Below are positions 42,788 through 52,020 of a DNA stretch of 64,000 bases, in pieces. Within the stretch, counting starts at the first letter, position 1; every line of letters begins with the position of its first letter. This DNA is from Litorimonas sp947503715 (lineage in GTDB: Bacteria; Pseudomonadota; Alphaproteobacteria; Caulobacterales; Maricaulaceae): assembly GCF_050271975.1 (NCBI RefSeq), contig NZ_CP189850.1, forward strand, positions 1,798,001-1,862,000, written 5' to 3'. The notes below the pieces were generated by a model. The model searched no databases and was not told the origin of the DNA. It saw nothing but the letters and a program-made list of their open reading frames with translations. Position numbers and translations under genes: made by a program.

Positions 42788-44716
42788 TTATTGACCCTCG
42801 ATACCCATAACAGTTGTCACTTGATCCGGATATTCGCGCAACTCATGCTCTTTCAAAATCGCGAGGCGATAGGCATTTTGTATATCCAAGCTAATCTCTG
42901 AAGAGATATTGCGCTGAACGACGTCGAGGATTTCTCCCGCAAGGCCGTCGCTATTAGGGGTAATCGTGTCCAAACGCGCAATTGTGTAAGTCTCTGGCTG
43001 TACACCCGCACCGCGGCTGATTTCGCCCGGCGCTCCTGTTAAAAGGTCGACGACGATTTGACCATCAATGTCGCGGGGCGGATTGGCGCGGGAAATGCCG
43101 CGTTCCTCGAGTGTTGCGGCGGTCCCGAGTTCCTCGCTCAAGTCCTCCAGCGTCCGGCCTTCACCAATTTCTCCGGCGAGGGCGATCCCGTGCTCATTCA
43201 AAGCGTCTTGAATTTGTTCGGAAGTCCAAGCGGCGATGACACTGTCGCGAACATCTTCCAGTGGGCGGACCTGACTGTCGATAATATCGACCACGCGGAA
43301 CAGGACTGCGCCCTCATGGACGGTCTCGAAAATCTGACTGTCCAGCCCAATATCAGCCGTGAAGATTTCCCGCAGTAACGTGTCATCTGCCGCAATACCC
43401 GGAATATTTGTACTGCCTGCCAGACGCAGACCGTCCTGAGTCGAACCGGAACGATCTATGAAATCATAGCTTTCCATGGGGAGGTCTAATTCTTCGGCGA
43501 TTTCTTCCAATGTTCGGTTTTCAAATGTCATGGGATCAATCAAATCCTGGAGGTCAAAGATTTTCTCTTTCGCCTTATCCAGGCCGATTTCCTGACGAAT
43601 TTCACGTTCCAGAGATGCAAAGACGGGGGACGTGCCGGGCGTGACTTCCGGGACATAAATAGCTTCCCAACCGCCGAGACTGTTTAATCCAGCCGCCGCT
43701 TGGCCTTCTTCCAGGTTGAAAGCGATTTCATCCGTGGCGGAGTCAATCAGCGTGTCTTTCTCGATGTCATCATAACTATCCGGGGCCACGAGACCCAGTG
43801 CACCCGCGACGAGTTCAGGCGCTTCACCCGCCATCAGGCGGTCTGCGGCTTGCTGCGCGGTGGTTTCATCAGACGCCGCCAGAATGATGACGTCTCGTGT
43901 CGCTTGTGTCCCAAGGTCACCCCGTGCCACGCGCCGATCAAATTCGGCCCGGACTTCATCTTCGGTGACTTCAAGGTCAGGGAGGAAATATTGAGGTTCC
44001 AGACGGATCATCGTGACTTTGCGGTATTCCGGTGCGGTGTAGCGCACGGCATTGCCATCAATATAGGCCTGCAATGTTTCATCATCCGGTGCGTCCGGCG
44101 CGGGAACGGCACCCTTATTCAATGTCAGGATCGTCGCTTTGCGCTGTTCGGAGACATAATCAAAATAGCGCGTTGCAAAACCCGATGGCGCTTGAATTCC
44201 GCCCACAATAGCTTCTGTTGTTTGCTCACGGCGGAGGTCGCGTAATGTGTCCTCCTCAAAGGCCTTAATCGAATATCCGTTATTCAATCCGCCAATCGCT
44301 TGAACCAATTTGTCGCGATCGAATTCACCGGTGACACTCGATTTAAAGGCGGGGAAAGATTCGATATATTGTTTCGCATCCTGACGGTTCACACCAATAC
44401 CAAGATCATCTGCATCTTTTTCAATCGCGAGTCGGAGTTGATATTGTCCGATCAGTTCGCGGTGAATACCCTGTTGATAGGCTTGTTCATTCGTTAGTCC
44501 TTCGCCACGCTGCACGGCGATTTCCCGCAATCGGGACTGTAGATCACGCTGGAAATCGCGGGTTGAGACGCTCTCATCGCCGACACTGACAACGGCATTT
44601 CGGACGCCCGGCACGAAAATATCATTCACGCCCCAAACGGCGAAGGCCAGAACTAAAAGTCCGACTAGAATGCCGACAAAGCCGGATCTGATTTTTGCAC
44701 CGATGGACTGGGCCAT
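42788..44716 (-). CDS. ppiD: PpiD-like membrane-anchored periplasmic folding factor
   Basis: 642 residues from ATG 44716 (GAGG upstream). One N-terminal helix (about 13-33) is followed by a SurA/PpiD N-terminal chaperone domain (about 34-150) and a central region where PpiD has its parvulin-type prolyl isomerase domain. The parvulin core is poorly conserved here, so isomerase activity is doubtful and chaperone action more likely. It assists newly exported proteins at the Sec translocon. First gene of the run into trpEGDC, an order common in Alphaproteobacteria; tpiA is divergent. Confidence 0.88.
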   Translation of the reverse strand: MAQSIGAKIRSGFVGILVGLLVLAFAVWGVNDIFVPGVRNAVVSVGDESVSTRDFQRDLQSRLREIAVQRGEGLTNEQAYQQGIHRELIGQYQLRLAIEKDADDLGIGVNRQDAKQYIESFPAFKSSVTGEFDRDKLVQAIGGLNNGYSIKAFEEDTLRDLRREQTTEAIVGGIQAPSGFATRYFDYVSEQRKATILTLNKGAVPAPDAPDDETLQAYIDGNAVRYTAPEYRKVTMIRLEPQYFLPDLEVTEDEVRAEFDRRVARGDLGTQATRDVIILAASDETTAQQAADRLMAGEAPELVAGALGLVAPDSYDDIEKDTLIDSATDEIAFNLEEGQAAAGLNSLGGWEAIYVPEVTPGTSPVFASLEREIRQEIGLDKAKEKIFDLQDLIDPMTFENRTLEEIAEELDLPMESYDFIDRSGSTQDGLRLAGSTNIPGIAADDTLLREIFTADIGLDSQIFETVHEGAVLFRVVDIIDSQVRPLEDVRDSVIAAWTSEQIQDALNEHGIALAGEIGEGRTLEDLSEELGTAATLEERGISRANPPRDIDGQIVVDLLTGAPGEISRGAGVQPETYTIARLDTITPNSDGLAGEILDVVQRNISSEISLDIQNAYRLAILKEHELREYPDQVTTVMGIEGQ

Positions 44717-44851
44717 TTTGCCTCGCGAAGCAGGGGATTTCGAAAGTTGACACATAGCTGTGCCCCCACTGCCTTACAAGACCTTGCTGCGCTTGCAATG
44801 TCGATAGGTTTACGACACATCTAAGACGAAATATTGAAAGATTGAGATCAT

Positions 44852-45577
44852 ATGGCTAAGGCTTTGCGTCCTCTCATTGCGGCAAATTGGAAAATGAACG
44901 GCTCACCAGATTGGGTGGATAAGCCGTTGGAATTTGATGCGCTTTTCCCGCAGGGCCAGAGGAAATCTTTGGATGTTCTCATCTGTCCGCCAGCGCTTTA
45001 TCTTCAGAGACTTAGTGATACCACCCGCCAAGCCGGTATGTATTTGGGTGCCCAAGATTGTCATAAGGCAGCCAGCGGCGCGCATACGGGTTGCCTCTCT
45101 GCGGAAATGCTGATGAGCGCGGGCGCTGACTATGTCATTGTCGGTCACAGTGAGTGCCGCGCTGCCGGTGACACCAATAAATCCGTCAAAGCCAAAGCGA
45201 GCGCTGCAAAACGAGCAGGCTTAATTCCCATCATTTGTGTTGGCGAGACGGAAGCCCAGCGGGATAAGGGCGATGCGTTGAAAGTCGTTAAAACGCAAAT
45301 TAAGGGCTCACTCCCCACACTGGCGGACTATGTCATAGCTTATGAACCCGTCTGGGCCATTGGTACAGGCAAAGTCCCGACGCTCAAAGATATCGCTGAA
45401 ATACATGACGCCATTCGTGCGCAAGTCGGGGACGGGGTCCGGATTCTCTATGGGGGTTCCGTGAAGCCGACGAATGCGAAGGACATCCTCGCGATTGAGA
45501 ACGTCAATGGCGCGCTGATTGGCGGGGCCGGGCTTGAGATGAAAAGTCTGTCCGAAATTGCTCGGCTTGCCGTTTAA
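44852..45577 (+). CDS. tpiA: Triosephosphate isomerase
   Basis: Interconverts dihydroxyacetone phosphate and glyceraldehyde 3-phosphate. 241 residues, slightly short for the family. Active-site residues are present: Asn12 and Lys14 (AANWKMNG), the His of VIVGHSE, and the Glu of AYEPVWAIGTGK with the mobile loop after it, then YGGSVKPTN for phosphate. The gene stands alone, divergent from ppiD. Confidence 0.96.
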   Translation: MAKALRPLIAANWKMNGSPDWVDKPLEFDALFPQGQRKSLDVLICPPALYLQRLSDTTRQAGMYLGAQDCHKAASGAHTGCLSAEMLMSAGADYVIVGHSECRAAGDTNKSVKAKASAAKRAGLIPIICVGETEAQRDKGDALKVVKTQIKGSLPTLADYVIAYEPVWAIGTGKVPTLKDIAEIHDAIRAQVGDGVRILYGGSVKPTNAKDILAIENVNGALIGGAGLEMKSLSEIARLAV

Positions 45578-45664
45578 TTGATTTCCGAAAAATAGGGTTA
45601 ACCAAGCGCTAACGCCTTGCGGGCAAGGTCGGTCTAACGATTCGACCCCACCTGTGAGGATAAT

Positions 45665-46642
45665 ATGCGCATCCTGTCTCTATTCGCTGTTTCAGCCCTG
45701 CTCTCCACACCCGTATTCGCGGCGGATTTGGGCACATATCGCCCAGGCACGCCGTATAGTAGTTCTGTTGCAGGCGGCGCGGATGTTTGCGAGAGCCATT
45801 GTTCCGGCGATGCGCAATGTAGAGCGTGGAATTATGTGAAACCCAATCCGCGCGTGTCCGGCGTCTGCGAATTTCTCTCCAGTGCTTCAACACCAATTGC
45901 GTCGCAAATTTCGATTTCCGGTGAGGGTTTTGCGAGTACGCTACAGTCTTCCCGCATGATGACGGGCGGTACAAATACAGTTCGGGTCGGAACGCAGGTG
46001 CAATCCCGTTCGAACACTGTGAAAGTTGGCCAGCCGACGCCAACCCGTCGTGTAGTAAGAGAGGCTGTTCCGCAACGCCCTACAGCTCAGCAGGCTTCGA
46101 CACGTCGTCTTGAGAATATGAGCTTGACCGAGCAACAAAACCGTTATCGCCAGCCGGCCGCATCGCAGCCCGTTCAATCTCGTCAGCCCGCGCAGCCCCG
46201 TCCTGCCTTCAGGCCTATTTTAGACGGTGTCCCCCGCGCGTTCCCGCAATCGGTGCCCCAACCGCAGCGGCAATATCAGCCACAGCCCTATCAACAATCC
46301 CGCGCTGTTGCCCAGCCGCGTCGTGCCACCGGCCCGCGTCGTGTCGCACCACCGCAATATCAGCCGCAATCCGCGGCGCGCCCGCAGTCCGTAACACAGT
46401 CGCGTCCGCCGATTGGTCAACCCATTCAAGCGCCGGCAAATATGCCGCGTCGCTCCGTCATCGCGCCGCAAACTGCCGCGCCTGCACGGGACGTTAATCC
46501 CATCGCGCTGGCCCCTGAACAGGCCCAGAAAAGTCTTTTTGGTCGATTAAATGATGATGTGAAAGCTGCGCCGAGCGCAACGCCTGCGCCGACGACCCCG
46601 GTCACGACGCAACCTATGCCCGCTCTGGCCGGTGGACGTTAG
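45665..46642 (+). CDS. Secreted PAN/Apple-domain protein with Gln/Pro-rich tail
   Basis: 325 residues. Signal peptide 1-19 (ending VFAAD). A PAN/Apple-like domain at about 20-100 has cysteines in CESHCSGDAQCRAWNYV and VCEFLSS. From about 110 to the end the protein is low-complexity, rich in Q, P, R and A (many QPQ/RPQ/QPxQ units), probably disordered, perhaps spanning or binding the cell wall. GAGG precedes the ATG. A CtrA-like half-site pair lies 52 bases upstream. The stop overlaps that of the convergent gene at 46639. Function unknown. Confidence 0.75.
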   Translation: MRILSLFAVSALLSTPVFAADLGTYRPGTPYSSSVAGGADVCESHCSGDAQCRAWNYVKPNPRVSGVCEFLSSASTPIASQISISGEGFASTLQSSRMMTGGTNTVRVGTQVQSRSNTVKVGQPTPTRRVVREAVPQRPTAQQASTRRLENMSLTEQQNRYRQPAASQPVQSRQPAQPRPAFRPILDGVPRAFPQSVPQPQRQYQPQPYQQSRAVAQPRRATGPRRVAPPQYQPQSAARPQSVTQSRPPIGQPIQAPANMPRRSVIAPQTAAPARDVNPIALAPEQAQKSLFGRLNDDVKAAPSATPAPTTPVTTQPMPALAGGR

Positions 46643-46977
46643 GCGCGTTTGGTTTTTGCAAAAAAGTGCTTTACGCCCGCCGCGATCGCGGTGAAGGACA
46701 GGCGGAACCAACCGAAGATGACGAAAATGACGAAGCAGAGAATAATGGCGCCGAGTAAGCCTTCGGCCACTAACCGGCTGTCATAAGAGAGTAAGAAGAG
46801 TGTTTCTGATCCGCCTGAGAAGGCGGCGATTAGACCCAGAAATACCCAAATTCCGGCCCAATAAAAATTTATCAGCTCGTTTTTCTGTTTATATACCGTT
46901 GCGGGCACGAAGAGTAAGGCGACAAATCCAACCGTGATCGCAAACATGATGATGGCGGGTAGGAAGTGTATCAGCAT
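46639..46977 (-). CDS. Small three-helix membrane protein, unknown
   Basis: 112 residues from ATG 46977 (an earlier ATG at 47022 would add a polar stretch; neither has a clear ribosome-binding site). Three hydrophobic helices, at about 3-25, 35-55 and 70-95, and a basic C-terminus (KHFFAKTKRA). No recognised motif. Its TAA overlaps the TAG of the PAN-domain gene (TTAG). Confidence 0.55.
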   Translation of the reverse strand: MLIHFLPAIIMFAITVGFVALLFVPATVYKQKNELINFYWAGIWVFLGLIAAFSGGSETLFLLSYDSRLVAEGLLGAIILCFVIFVIFGWFRLSFTAIAAGVKHFFAKTKRA

Positions 46978-47083
46978 GGGACGCGCTTTCGGTGAAGGTC
47001 GACTGTGATCTCCACATTTCAAGCCGCGTGCCGCTCTGGAAAAATTGCCATGATTTCGTCAATTTTCATGTTAAGCTTTCAAT

Positions 47084-48253
47084 ATGCATAAATTGTTCGT
47101 CCCTTTCACGCTTGCTCTGTTATCCTCAACGGAGGCTTTTGCGCAGGAGATGAGGGTCTCCACCGTGGCGCAGATTGAGGCGGATTGCAGTTGCGATCTC
47201 GACGCCGAAAGTGCGGGCAATCCCGAAGAGGCAATCTTGTTTGGTCTCTCGACAATGTGGATTGATGTGTTCGATCTGTCTAAATCCACGGAGAAGGGGA
47301 CGCTGTTCCTCTCTGGTGAGGGCGAGACGGAGCGCGGGACACGGGACGTTCTCGCGGCGATGGTTGGGCAGGGCGATGCACGCGAGCTGCGGGTTGTTTT
47401 GGCGGAGGTCGGTCAGCTGGATATGACATCTGCGAAATCCGATATTTTGTCAGGGTCGTCCGCTGCGCCCGCAAAACCAAGCGCACCGGCGGCGAAAGTT
47501 GCTGTTGTAAAGCCCAAATCCGCTGCGCCTGTTTCAATCAAATCCAACACGTCCAATCCATTTAAAGGCCTCAAATACCCTGCGCCTGAAATTGTGAAAT
47601 CCGGTAAGTATAGTCAAAAAATCGGTAATTGGACCGTGAACGGTGATGTCAAAATGGCGACGCCGAAAGACCCGCTTTCTCCACGTGAAACAACGGGCAA
47701 TTACAAAGCGTCAGGAAAGCTTTCGGATAAAAAGCTGATTGACCGCGCTCTGAAAGAGGCGGGTTTGACCCGTGCGAAATACCCGAAGGCTGACTCACTT
47801 GCCGTGACGCGAGAGATATTAGGCACGCAGAATGCGTTTGCCTTTGGCGCAGCGCGGCGGAAGGGTGAAGTTGTCCGCTTCTTTGTGATGTCCCAAGTGG
47901 ATAAAACGGGAAAATATGTCACGTTCTCCGTGTTCGAAGCCCCCCAAGAGGAATGGAATAGCTGGGGCGGATTAGCTGTCGTTTTGGCCAATACAGGGGT
48001 CAGGAAACCCGCAGAATTTACGCCTGAAATTATTGCCTCTGTCCGACCGCTTAGTCCCGCGCAGGAAGGCGAAATTTTTAAGACCCAGTATACAAACCTG
48101 ATGCTGGCCCTGTTCCGCGGGACGATGATGGCGAATATGGGCACGCTCAACACGATGACGAGTTTCAATATGTCCACTGCGACTTGCGCGGGCGATTCGA
48201 ATTGCACGGTCACGGCAGATGGGCTCGGTGGTTACACGGCAGAGACGAAGTAG
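47084..48253 (+). CDS. Secreted protein of unknown function
   Basis: 389 residues. A signal peptide (about 1-20, TEAFAQ) is followed by a small N-terminal domain with a CSC motif near 36-38, an Ala/Pro/Lys-rich linker (about 128-160), then a globular region from about 165 and a Met/Asn/Thr-rich C-terminus with two cysteines (TCAGDSNC). I recognise no family. The protein is presumably periplasmic or surface-associated. It ends 3 bases before the convergent prfC stop. Confidence 0.6.
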   Translation: MHKLFVPFTLALLSSTEAFAQEMRVSTVAQIEADCSCDLDAESAGNPEEAILFGLSTMWIDVFDLSKSTEKGTLFLSGEGETERGTRDVLAAMVGQGDARELRVVLAEVGQLDMTSAKSDILSGSSAAPAKPSAPAAKVAVVKPKSAAPVSIKSNTSNPFKGLKYPAPEIVKSGKYSQKIGNWTVNGDVKMATPKDPLSPRETTGNYKASGKLSDKKLIDRALKEAGLTRAKYPKADSLAVTREILGTQNAFAFGAARRKGEVVRFFVMSQVDKTGKYVTFSVFEAPQEEWNSWGGLAVVLANTGVRKPAEFTPEIIASVRPLSPAQEGEIFKTQYTNLMLALFRGTMMANMGTLNTMTSFNMSTATCAGDSNCTVTADGLGGYTAETK

Positions 48254-48256
48254 GGC

Positions 48257-49846
48257 CTAAGCTCTTTCCTTGGTCGTGAGGAATCGGATGTCCGGGTTCT
48301 TCTCCTGCGCGTAACCGACATCCCATGAGGATTTGGCGAGGAAGACGGGCGCCTCATCGACGTCGGTTCCCGTCGTCATCACGTTTTTATCGACAAAGGC
48401 TTTGATGGTCGCGGGGTCATCCGCCGCTAACCATCTGGCCGTTTGATAGGGCGGGGATTCGAAGGTCACGTCGAGACCATATTCCGTCTTGATCCGTTCC
48501 CGCATCACGTCAATCTGCAGCGATCCGACCGCGCCGACAATCATGTCTGAGCCAAAATTTGGTTTGAAGAGTTGTGTCACGCCTTCTTCCGCAAGTGATT
48601 CCAACGCTTTACGCAGATGTTTTGCCTTGAGCGGGTCTTTCAATTGCGCGCGTCGCAGGATTTCCGGCGCGAAATTCGGAATGCCGGCGAAGACGACTTT
48701 GCCTGATTCCGAGAGGCTGTCTCCAACCCGTAAAGCCCCATGGTTCGGTATGCCGATTACATCACCTGCATAAGCATTTTCCGCCAATTCGCGATCCTGT
48801 GCGAAGAACAGAATCGGATTGTGCACGGACACCGTTTTATTCTCCGCCGTCTTGAGTTTCATCCCGCGCTTGAATTCACCCGAACACATGCGCAGGAAGG
48901 CCACGCGGTCACGATGATTCAGGTCCATATTGGCCTGCACCTTGAACACAAATCCTGCGACTTCTTTGCCGTCGGGTTGGATCATGACTTGCTGCCCAGC
49001 CTTTTTCGCGGGTTCTTCCTGCGGTTCGGGGCAGAGTTCGGCGAGGGCGTCGATGAGTTGCAAGACACCGAATTTGCGTAGCGCCGAGCCAAAATAAACG
49101 GGCGTCATGTGGCCTTCGCGGAAGGACTGCTCATTAAAATCGGGATATTCACGCGCGAGTTCCTGCTCCTCCATGAACTCGGTCAATAGGTCGTCATTGT
49201 CGAACATCGCGCCGATTGAATTGCCGTCGACTTTTGTCATGACATGTTCGCCACCCTCATCGGGTTTGACGAAATGCAGGAAGTCATTTGTGCGCAGATC
49301 GACAACGCCTTTAAACCGACGACCGGAAGCAGCTGGCCATTGCATCGGCACAACGTCGAGGGCGAGCTTGTCCTGAATCTCCGTAATAATATCGAATGTG
49401 TCGCGGCCTTCGCGGTCGAGCTTGTTCACGAAGGTAATGATCGGAATATCGCGGAGGCGGCAGACCTCGAACAGTTTCAGTGTCTGCGGCTCAATACCTT
49501 TGGCGACATCGAGGACCATGACCGCGCAATCGGCGGCGGTAAGGGTGCGGTAAGTATCCTCCGAGAAATCCTCATGGCCAGGCGTATCGAGCAGATTGAA
49601 AATCAGGTCTTTATGTTCGAACGTCATCACGGAGGACGAAACCGAAATCCCGCGTTCCTGCTCAATTTTCATCCAGTCCGATTGCGTCCGGCGTGCTTCA
49701 CCTCGTGCGGCGACCTGTCCGGCAGCATGGATCGCTCCGGCCGAGAGGAGCATATTTTCCGTCAGAGTCGTCTTACCCGCATCAGGATGCGAAATAATGG
49801 CAAAGACGCGACGGCGTTTCGGTTCGAGTTGGAGAGCTTTGGACAT
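48257..49846 (-). CDS. prfC: Peptide chain release factor 3
   Basis: GTPase that removes RF1/RF2 after peptide release. 529 residues from ATG 49846, exactly the E. coli length. G domain: SHPDAGKTT near 17-25, DTPGHEDF, NKLD; switch I ERGISVSSSVM. EF-Tu-like and RF3-specific C-terminal domains follow. A longer open frame upstream to 50092 has no homology and is not part of the gene. Confidence 0.96.
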   Translation of the reverse strand: MSKALQLEPKRRRVFAIISHPDAGKTTLTENMLLSAGAIHAAGQVAARGEARRTQSDWMKIEQERGISVSSSVMTFEHKDLIFNLLDTPGHEDFSEDTYRTLTAADCAVMVLDVAKGIEPQTLKLFEVCRLRDIPIITFVNKLDREGRDTFDIITEIQDKLALDVVPMQWPAASGRRFKGVVDLRTNDFLHFVKPDEGGEHVMTKVDGNSIGAMFDNDDLLTEFMEEQELAREYPDFNEQSFREGHMTPVYFGSALRKFGVLQLIDALAELCPEPQEEPAKKAGQQVMIQPDGKEVAGFVFKVQANMDLNHRDRVAFLRMCSGEFKRGMKLKTAENKTVSVHNPILFFAQDRELAENAYAGDVIGIPNHGALRVGDSLSESGKVVFAGIPNFAPEILRRAQLKDPLKAKHLRKALESLAEEGVTQLFKPNFGSDMIVGAVGSLQIDVMRERIKTEYGLDVTFESPPYQTARWLAADDPATIKAFVDKNVMTTGTDVDEAPVFLAKSSWDVGYAQEKNPDIRFLTTKERA

Positions 49847-50127
49847 AGCGGCGCAGATAAGGGGAAGGGGTGGCGTAGGCAAGGGCGAAGGTGGGCAGTG
49901 AAATCTTAGCGAACTGGAAATTACAATTGAACGCGCAGTCGAAATATGCCTCCCTTCTTTTTCTATTCTTTGGCATCCTCCGGCTCTACGGGGATCCATT
50001 CGCATTCGGGTGGCTATTTTGACTTGAAATTCCGTCAACTTACGACGGTCAATGCGCATGGATCGATCGATCAAGTCGGACGATGACAACATGAGGCTTA
50101 TGGTGAAAAGTCTTTAGCCAAGCGTAT

Positions 50128-50235
50128 GCTGCGACTGCCCATCTTGGGGTCAGCGGGGCACTCAAATAAGTAGCGGGACAGCCCGCAGGGTCAGTATCCA
50201 CGACGGAGTACCGAATAAAAAACTTTGTTTTACGC
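50128..50235 (+). repeat. Repeat block 1, copy B
   Basis: Starts GCTGCGACTGCCCATC and ends TTTGTTTTACGC; partner of 5812-5925, same orientation. Conserved anchors are separated by diverged sequence of nearly equal length. Confidence 0.5.
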
Positions 50236-50289
50236 GGGCATGACCCTGCGGCGGTGGTTTTTTATATAACGGTCCTGCGTGGTCACAGT

Positions 50290-50326
50290 TGTCCGTTATT
50301 TACCGCCTTCCGGTAAATAACGGACA
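50290..50326. repeat. Perfect 16-base inverted repeat
   Basis: TGTCCGTTATTTACCG (50290-50305), 5-base loop CCTTC, CGGTAAATAACGGACA (50311-50326): all 16 positions pair. No T-run follows, so it is not a standard terminator. It is absent from module A, so it is a later insertion or was lost there. Confidence 0.75.
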
Positions 50327-50346
50327 GTGTCGGAACACTCGCCATA

Positions 50347-50507
50347 AAAGGTCCGGCATAGTCCGGCTCCTCACAACCGGATGCTCAACCCCACCGTCCT
50401 CCAGTACCAGCAAGCGAGGCCTCGCCTGTCCCGTGTCTGAAAGAACGAGATGAATATGACATAGGTTTGATAAGCGGTGATCATTCCTTTCTAAATGTGG
50501 GATTGGC
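50347..50507 (+). repeat. Repeat block 2, copy B
   Basis: Near-identical to 6141-6302, with the central palindrome GCGAGGCCTCGC and a long unbroken match around it. The left flank CTTTCAG of copy A is CCTCCAG here, so the outer hairpin arm has decayed in this copy. Confidence 0.8.
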
Positions 50508-50544
50508 TAACCCAATGTTCAGCTAAGCCACTGAACTCACACTC

Positions 50545-50640
50545 TTGTCATCCCCGTGAAGACCGGGATCCATTTGTTTATATTGAGGGATTGAGATAAA
50601 TTTGCGTCAGCCAACCAAGCCTTCAACGAATGGATCCAGG
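50545..50640. repeat. Palindromic repeat with GGATCCATT arms
   Basis: TGTCATCCCCGTGAAGACCG leads into GGGATCCATT; the matching arm AATGGATCC lies at 50629-50637. The opening sequence is of the kind seen in widespread intergenic palindromes of Proteobacteria. It sits between blocks 2 and 3 of module B and is absent from module A. Confidence 0.5.
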
Positions 50641-50696
50641 AACATGTTGTTTGTTTCCAAAAAATATGTTCCGGAATGAGAAAAGAGAGACTGAAT

Positions 50697-50819
50697 ACTC
50701 AATGTCATCCCGCACTCAACGCAGTGGAGATGCGGGACCTATCGCCTGTAAACTCAAGCTTAAGCCCTGAAATCGTTGGGCCCCACATCTGCGCCTTGCG
50801 GGCTGGTGCGGGGTGACAG
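50697..50819 (+). repeat. Repeat block 3, copy B (palindromic element)
   Basis: Outer arms TGTCATCCCGCAC and GTGCGGGGTGACA pair with one G-T wobble; inner arms AGATGCGGG and CCCACATCT also pair. Partner of 6322-6433. Shared internal text includes ATGCGGGACCTATCGC and GGCTGGTGCGGGGTGACAG. Confidence 0.7.
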
Positions 50820-51059
50820 ATGGGTTGGCGTTTTGAAATCTCAAAATAATTTCGATTGAAACGTGTTTTTTCGCTCCCTAACCCACCCACTTGCAACTCA
50901 CTCGCAAGACCAGTTTTTCGCAAAATCGTCGCAGTGTAAAACCCTCACAAAACCGTTAGATTCGTCGTTGCAATCACCCTTTCGCCTCAATAGGTTCCGG
51001 CACGATTGCAGGTGGCTGAGTCTCGCCGCCTATCTGGCCCATTTTTGCGCGTGAGTTCC

Positions 51060-51425
51060 ATGAACGATTTCCTGTTGGAATACCTTCCCGTTGTCATCCT
51101 GTTTGGCATCGCACTTGTGCTGTCCTTGCTCTTCCTGCTGGTTCCGGCGGTGATTGCGCCGAAGGACCCGGATAGCGAGAAGGTCTCGACTTACGAATGT
51201 GGCTTTGCCGCCTTTGACGACTCACGCATGAAATTTGATGTGCGGTTCTATCTCGTGGCCATTCTGTTCATTATCTTCGATATCGAAGTTGCGTTTCTCT
51301 TTCCTTATGCCGTCACCCTCGACACGATCACGTGGCAGGGCTGGCTGGTTGTCATGATTTTCCTCGCAGAGCTGGCCGCAGGCCTCGCATATGCGTGGAA
51401 AGTCGGCGCATTGGATTGGGAATAG
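51060..51425 (+). CDS. nuoA: NADH-quinone oxidoreductase subunit A
   Basis: Membrane subunit of complex I. 121 residues from ATG 51060, with three helices and the conserved loop STYECGFAAFDDSRMKFDVRFYLVAILFIIFD-type stretch at about 40-72 (its Cys is involved in the active/deactive switch of related enzymes). First gene of the nuo operon; nuoB follows after 10 bases. Confidence 0.95.
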   Translation: MNDFLLEYLPVVILFGIALVLSLLFLLVPAVIAPKDPDSEKVSTYECGFAAFDDSRMKFDVRFYLVAILFIIFDIEVAFLFPYAVTLDTITWQGWLVVMIFLAELAAGLAYAWKVGALDWE

Positions 51426-51435
51426 GAGTTAGCTC

Positions 51436-52020
51436 ATGGTTCTTGTAAATCCAGACGGTCGTCCACTCGCTGCCGCCGGTTCTGCGGCCCGCGATATTGG
51501 CACACCGGCCTATGATCCAAAATTGCATGACGGTGCGTTTAACGGGTTGAGCGATCAGCTCGCCGATAAGGGCTTTATCACCGCGGCGTCTGATGACCTC
51601 ATCACATGGGCGCGGACGGGGTCCCTCATGTGGATGACATTTGGTCTGGCCTGTTGCGCGGTTGAAATGATGCAGGCCTCCATGCCGCGTTATGATGTCG
51701 AGCGGTTCGGCTTTGCGCCGCGGGCCTCCCCCCGCCAATCCGACGTGATGATCGTCGCGGGGACGTTGACCAATAAAATGGCGCCTGCGCTTCGAAAGGT
51801 TTACGACCAGATGCCGAATCCGCGCTATGTGATCTCCATGGGGTCCTGTGCGAATGGCGGTGGCTATTATCATTATTCCTACGCCGTTGTGCGCGGCTGT
51901 GACCGGATTGTTCCGGTTGATGTCTATGTGCCGGGCTGTCCTCCGACGGCGGAAGCGCTGGTTTACGGGATATTGCAGTTGCAGAAGAAAATCCGCCGCG
52001 AAGGCAATATTGAGCGTTAA
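51436..52020 (+). CDS. nuoB: NADH-quinone oxidoreductase subunit B
   Basis: Carries the terminal [4Fe-4S] cluster N2 that reduces quinone. 194 residues; cluster ligands in GLACCAVEMM near 72-81, MGSCANGGGYYHYSY and VYVPGCPPTAEAL. Core matches the family; about 35 residues of polar N-terminal extension precede it. Its stop shares a base with nuoC (TAATG). Confidence 0.96.
   Translation: MVLVNPDGRPLAAAGSAARDIGTPAYDPKLHDGAFNGLSDQLADKGFITAASDDLITWARTGSLMWMTFGLACCAVEMMQASMPRYDVERFGFAPRASPRQSDVMIVAGTLTNKMAPALRKVYDQMPNPRYVISMGSCANGGGYYHYSYAVVRGCDRIVPVDVYVPGCPPTAEALVYGILQLQKKIRREGNIER

Larger units (their letters stand above)
49847..51059. other. Long non-coding gap with composite repeat module B
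   Basis: 1.2 kb between prfC and nuoA with no credible gene; a 72-codon frame at 50705-50923 is a reading of repeat block 3. It holds the second copy of the three-block repeat (50128-50819), a perfect 16-base hairpin (50290-50326) and a further palindromic repeat (50545-50640). The nuo promoter must lie in the last 240 bases, but no clear consensus is visible. Confidence 0.65.

Noticed and set aside
49847..50092. N-terminal extension of prfC to 50092
   Set aside because: The extra 82 codons have no RF3 similarity, and ATG 49846 gives exactly the normal 529-residue protein.
50705..50923. 72-codon open frame on the minus strand
   Set aside because: It is a reading of repeat block 3 and its flank; no ribosome-binding site and no conserved counterpart in copy A.
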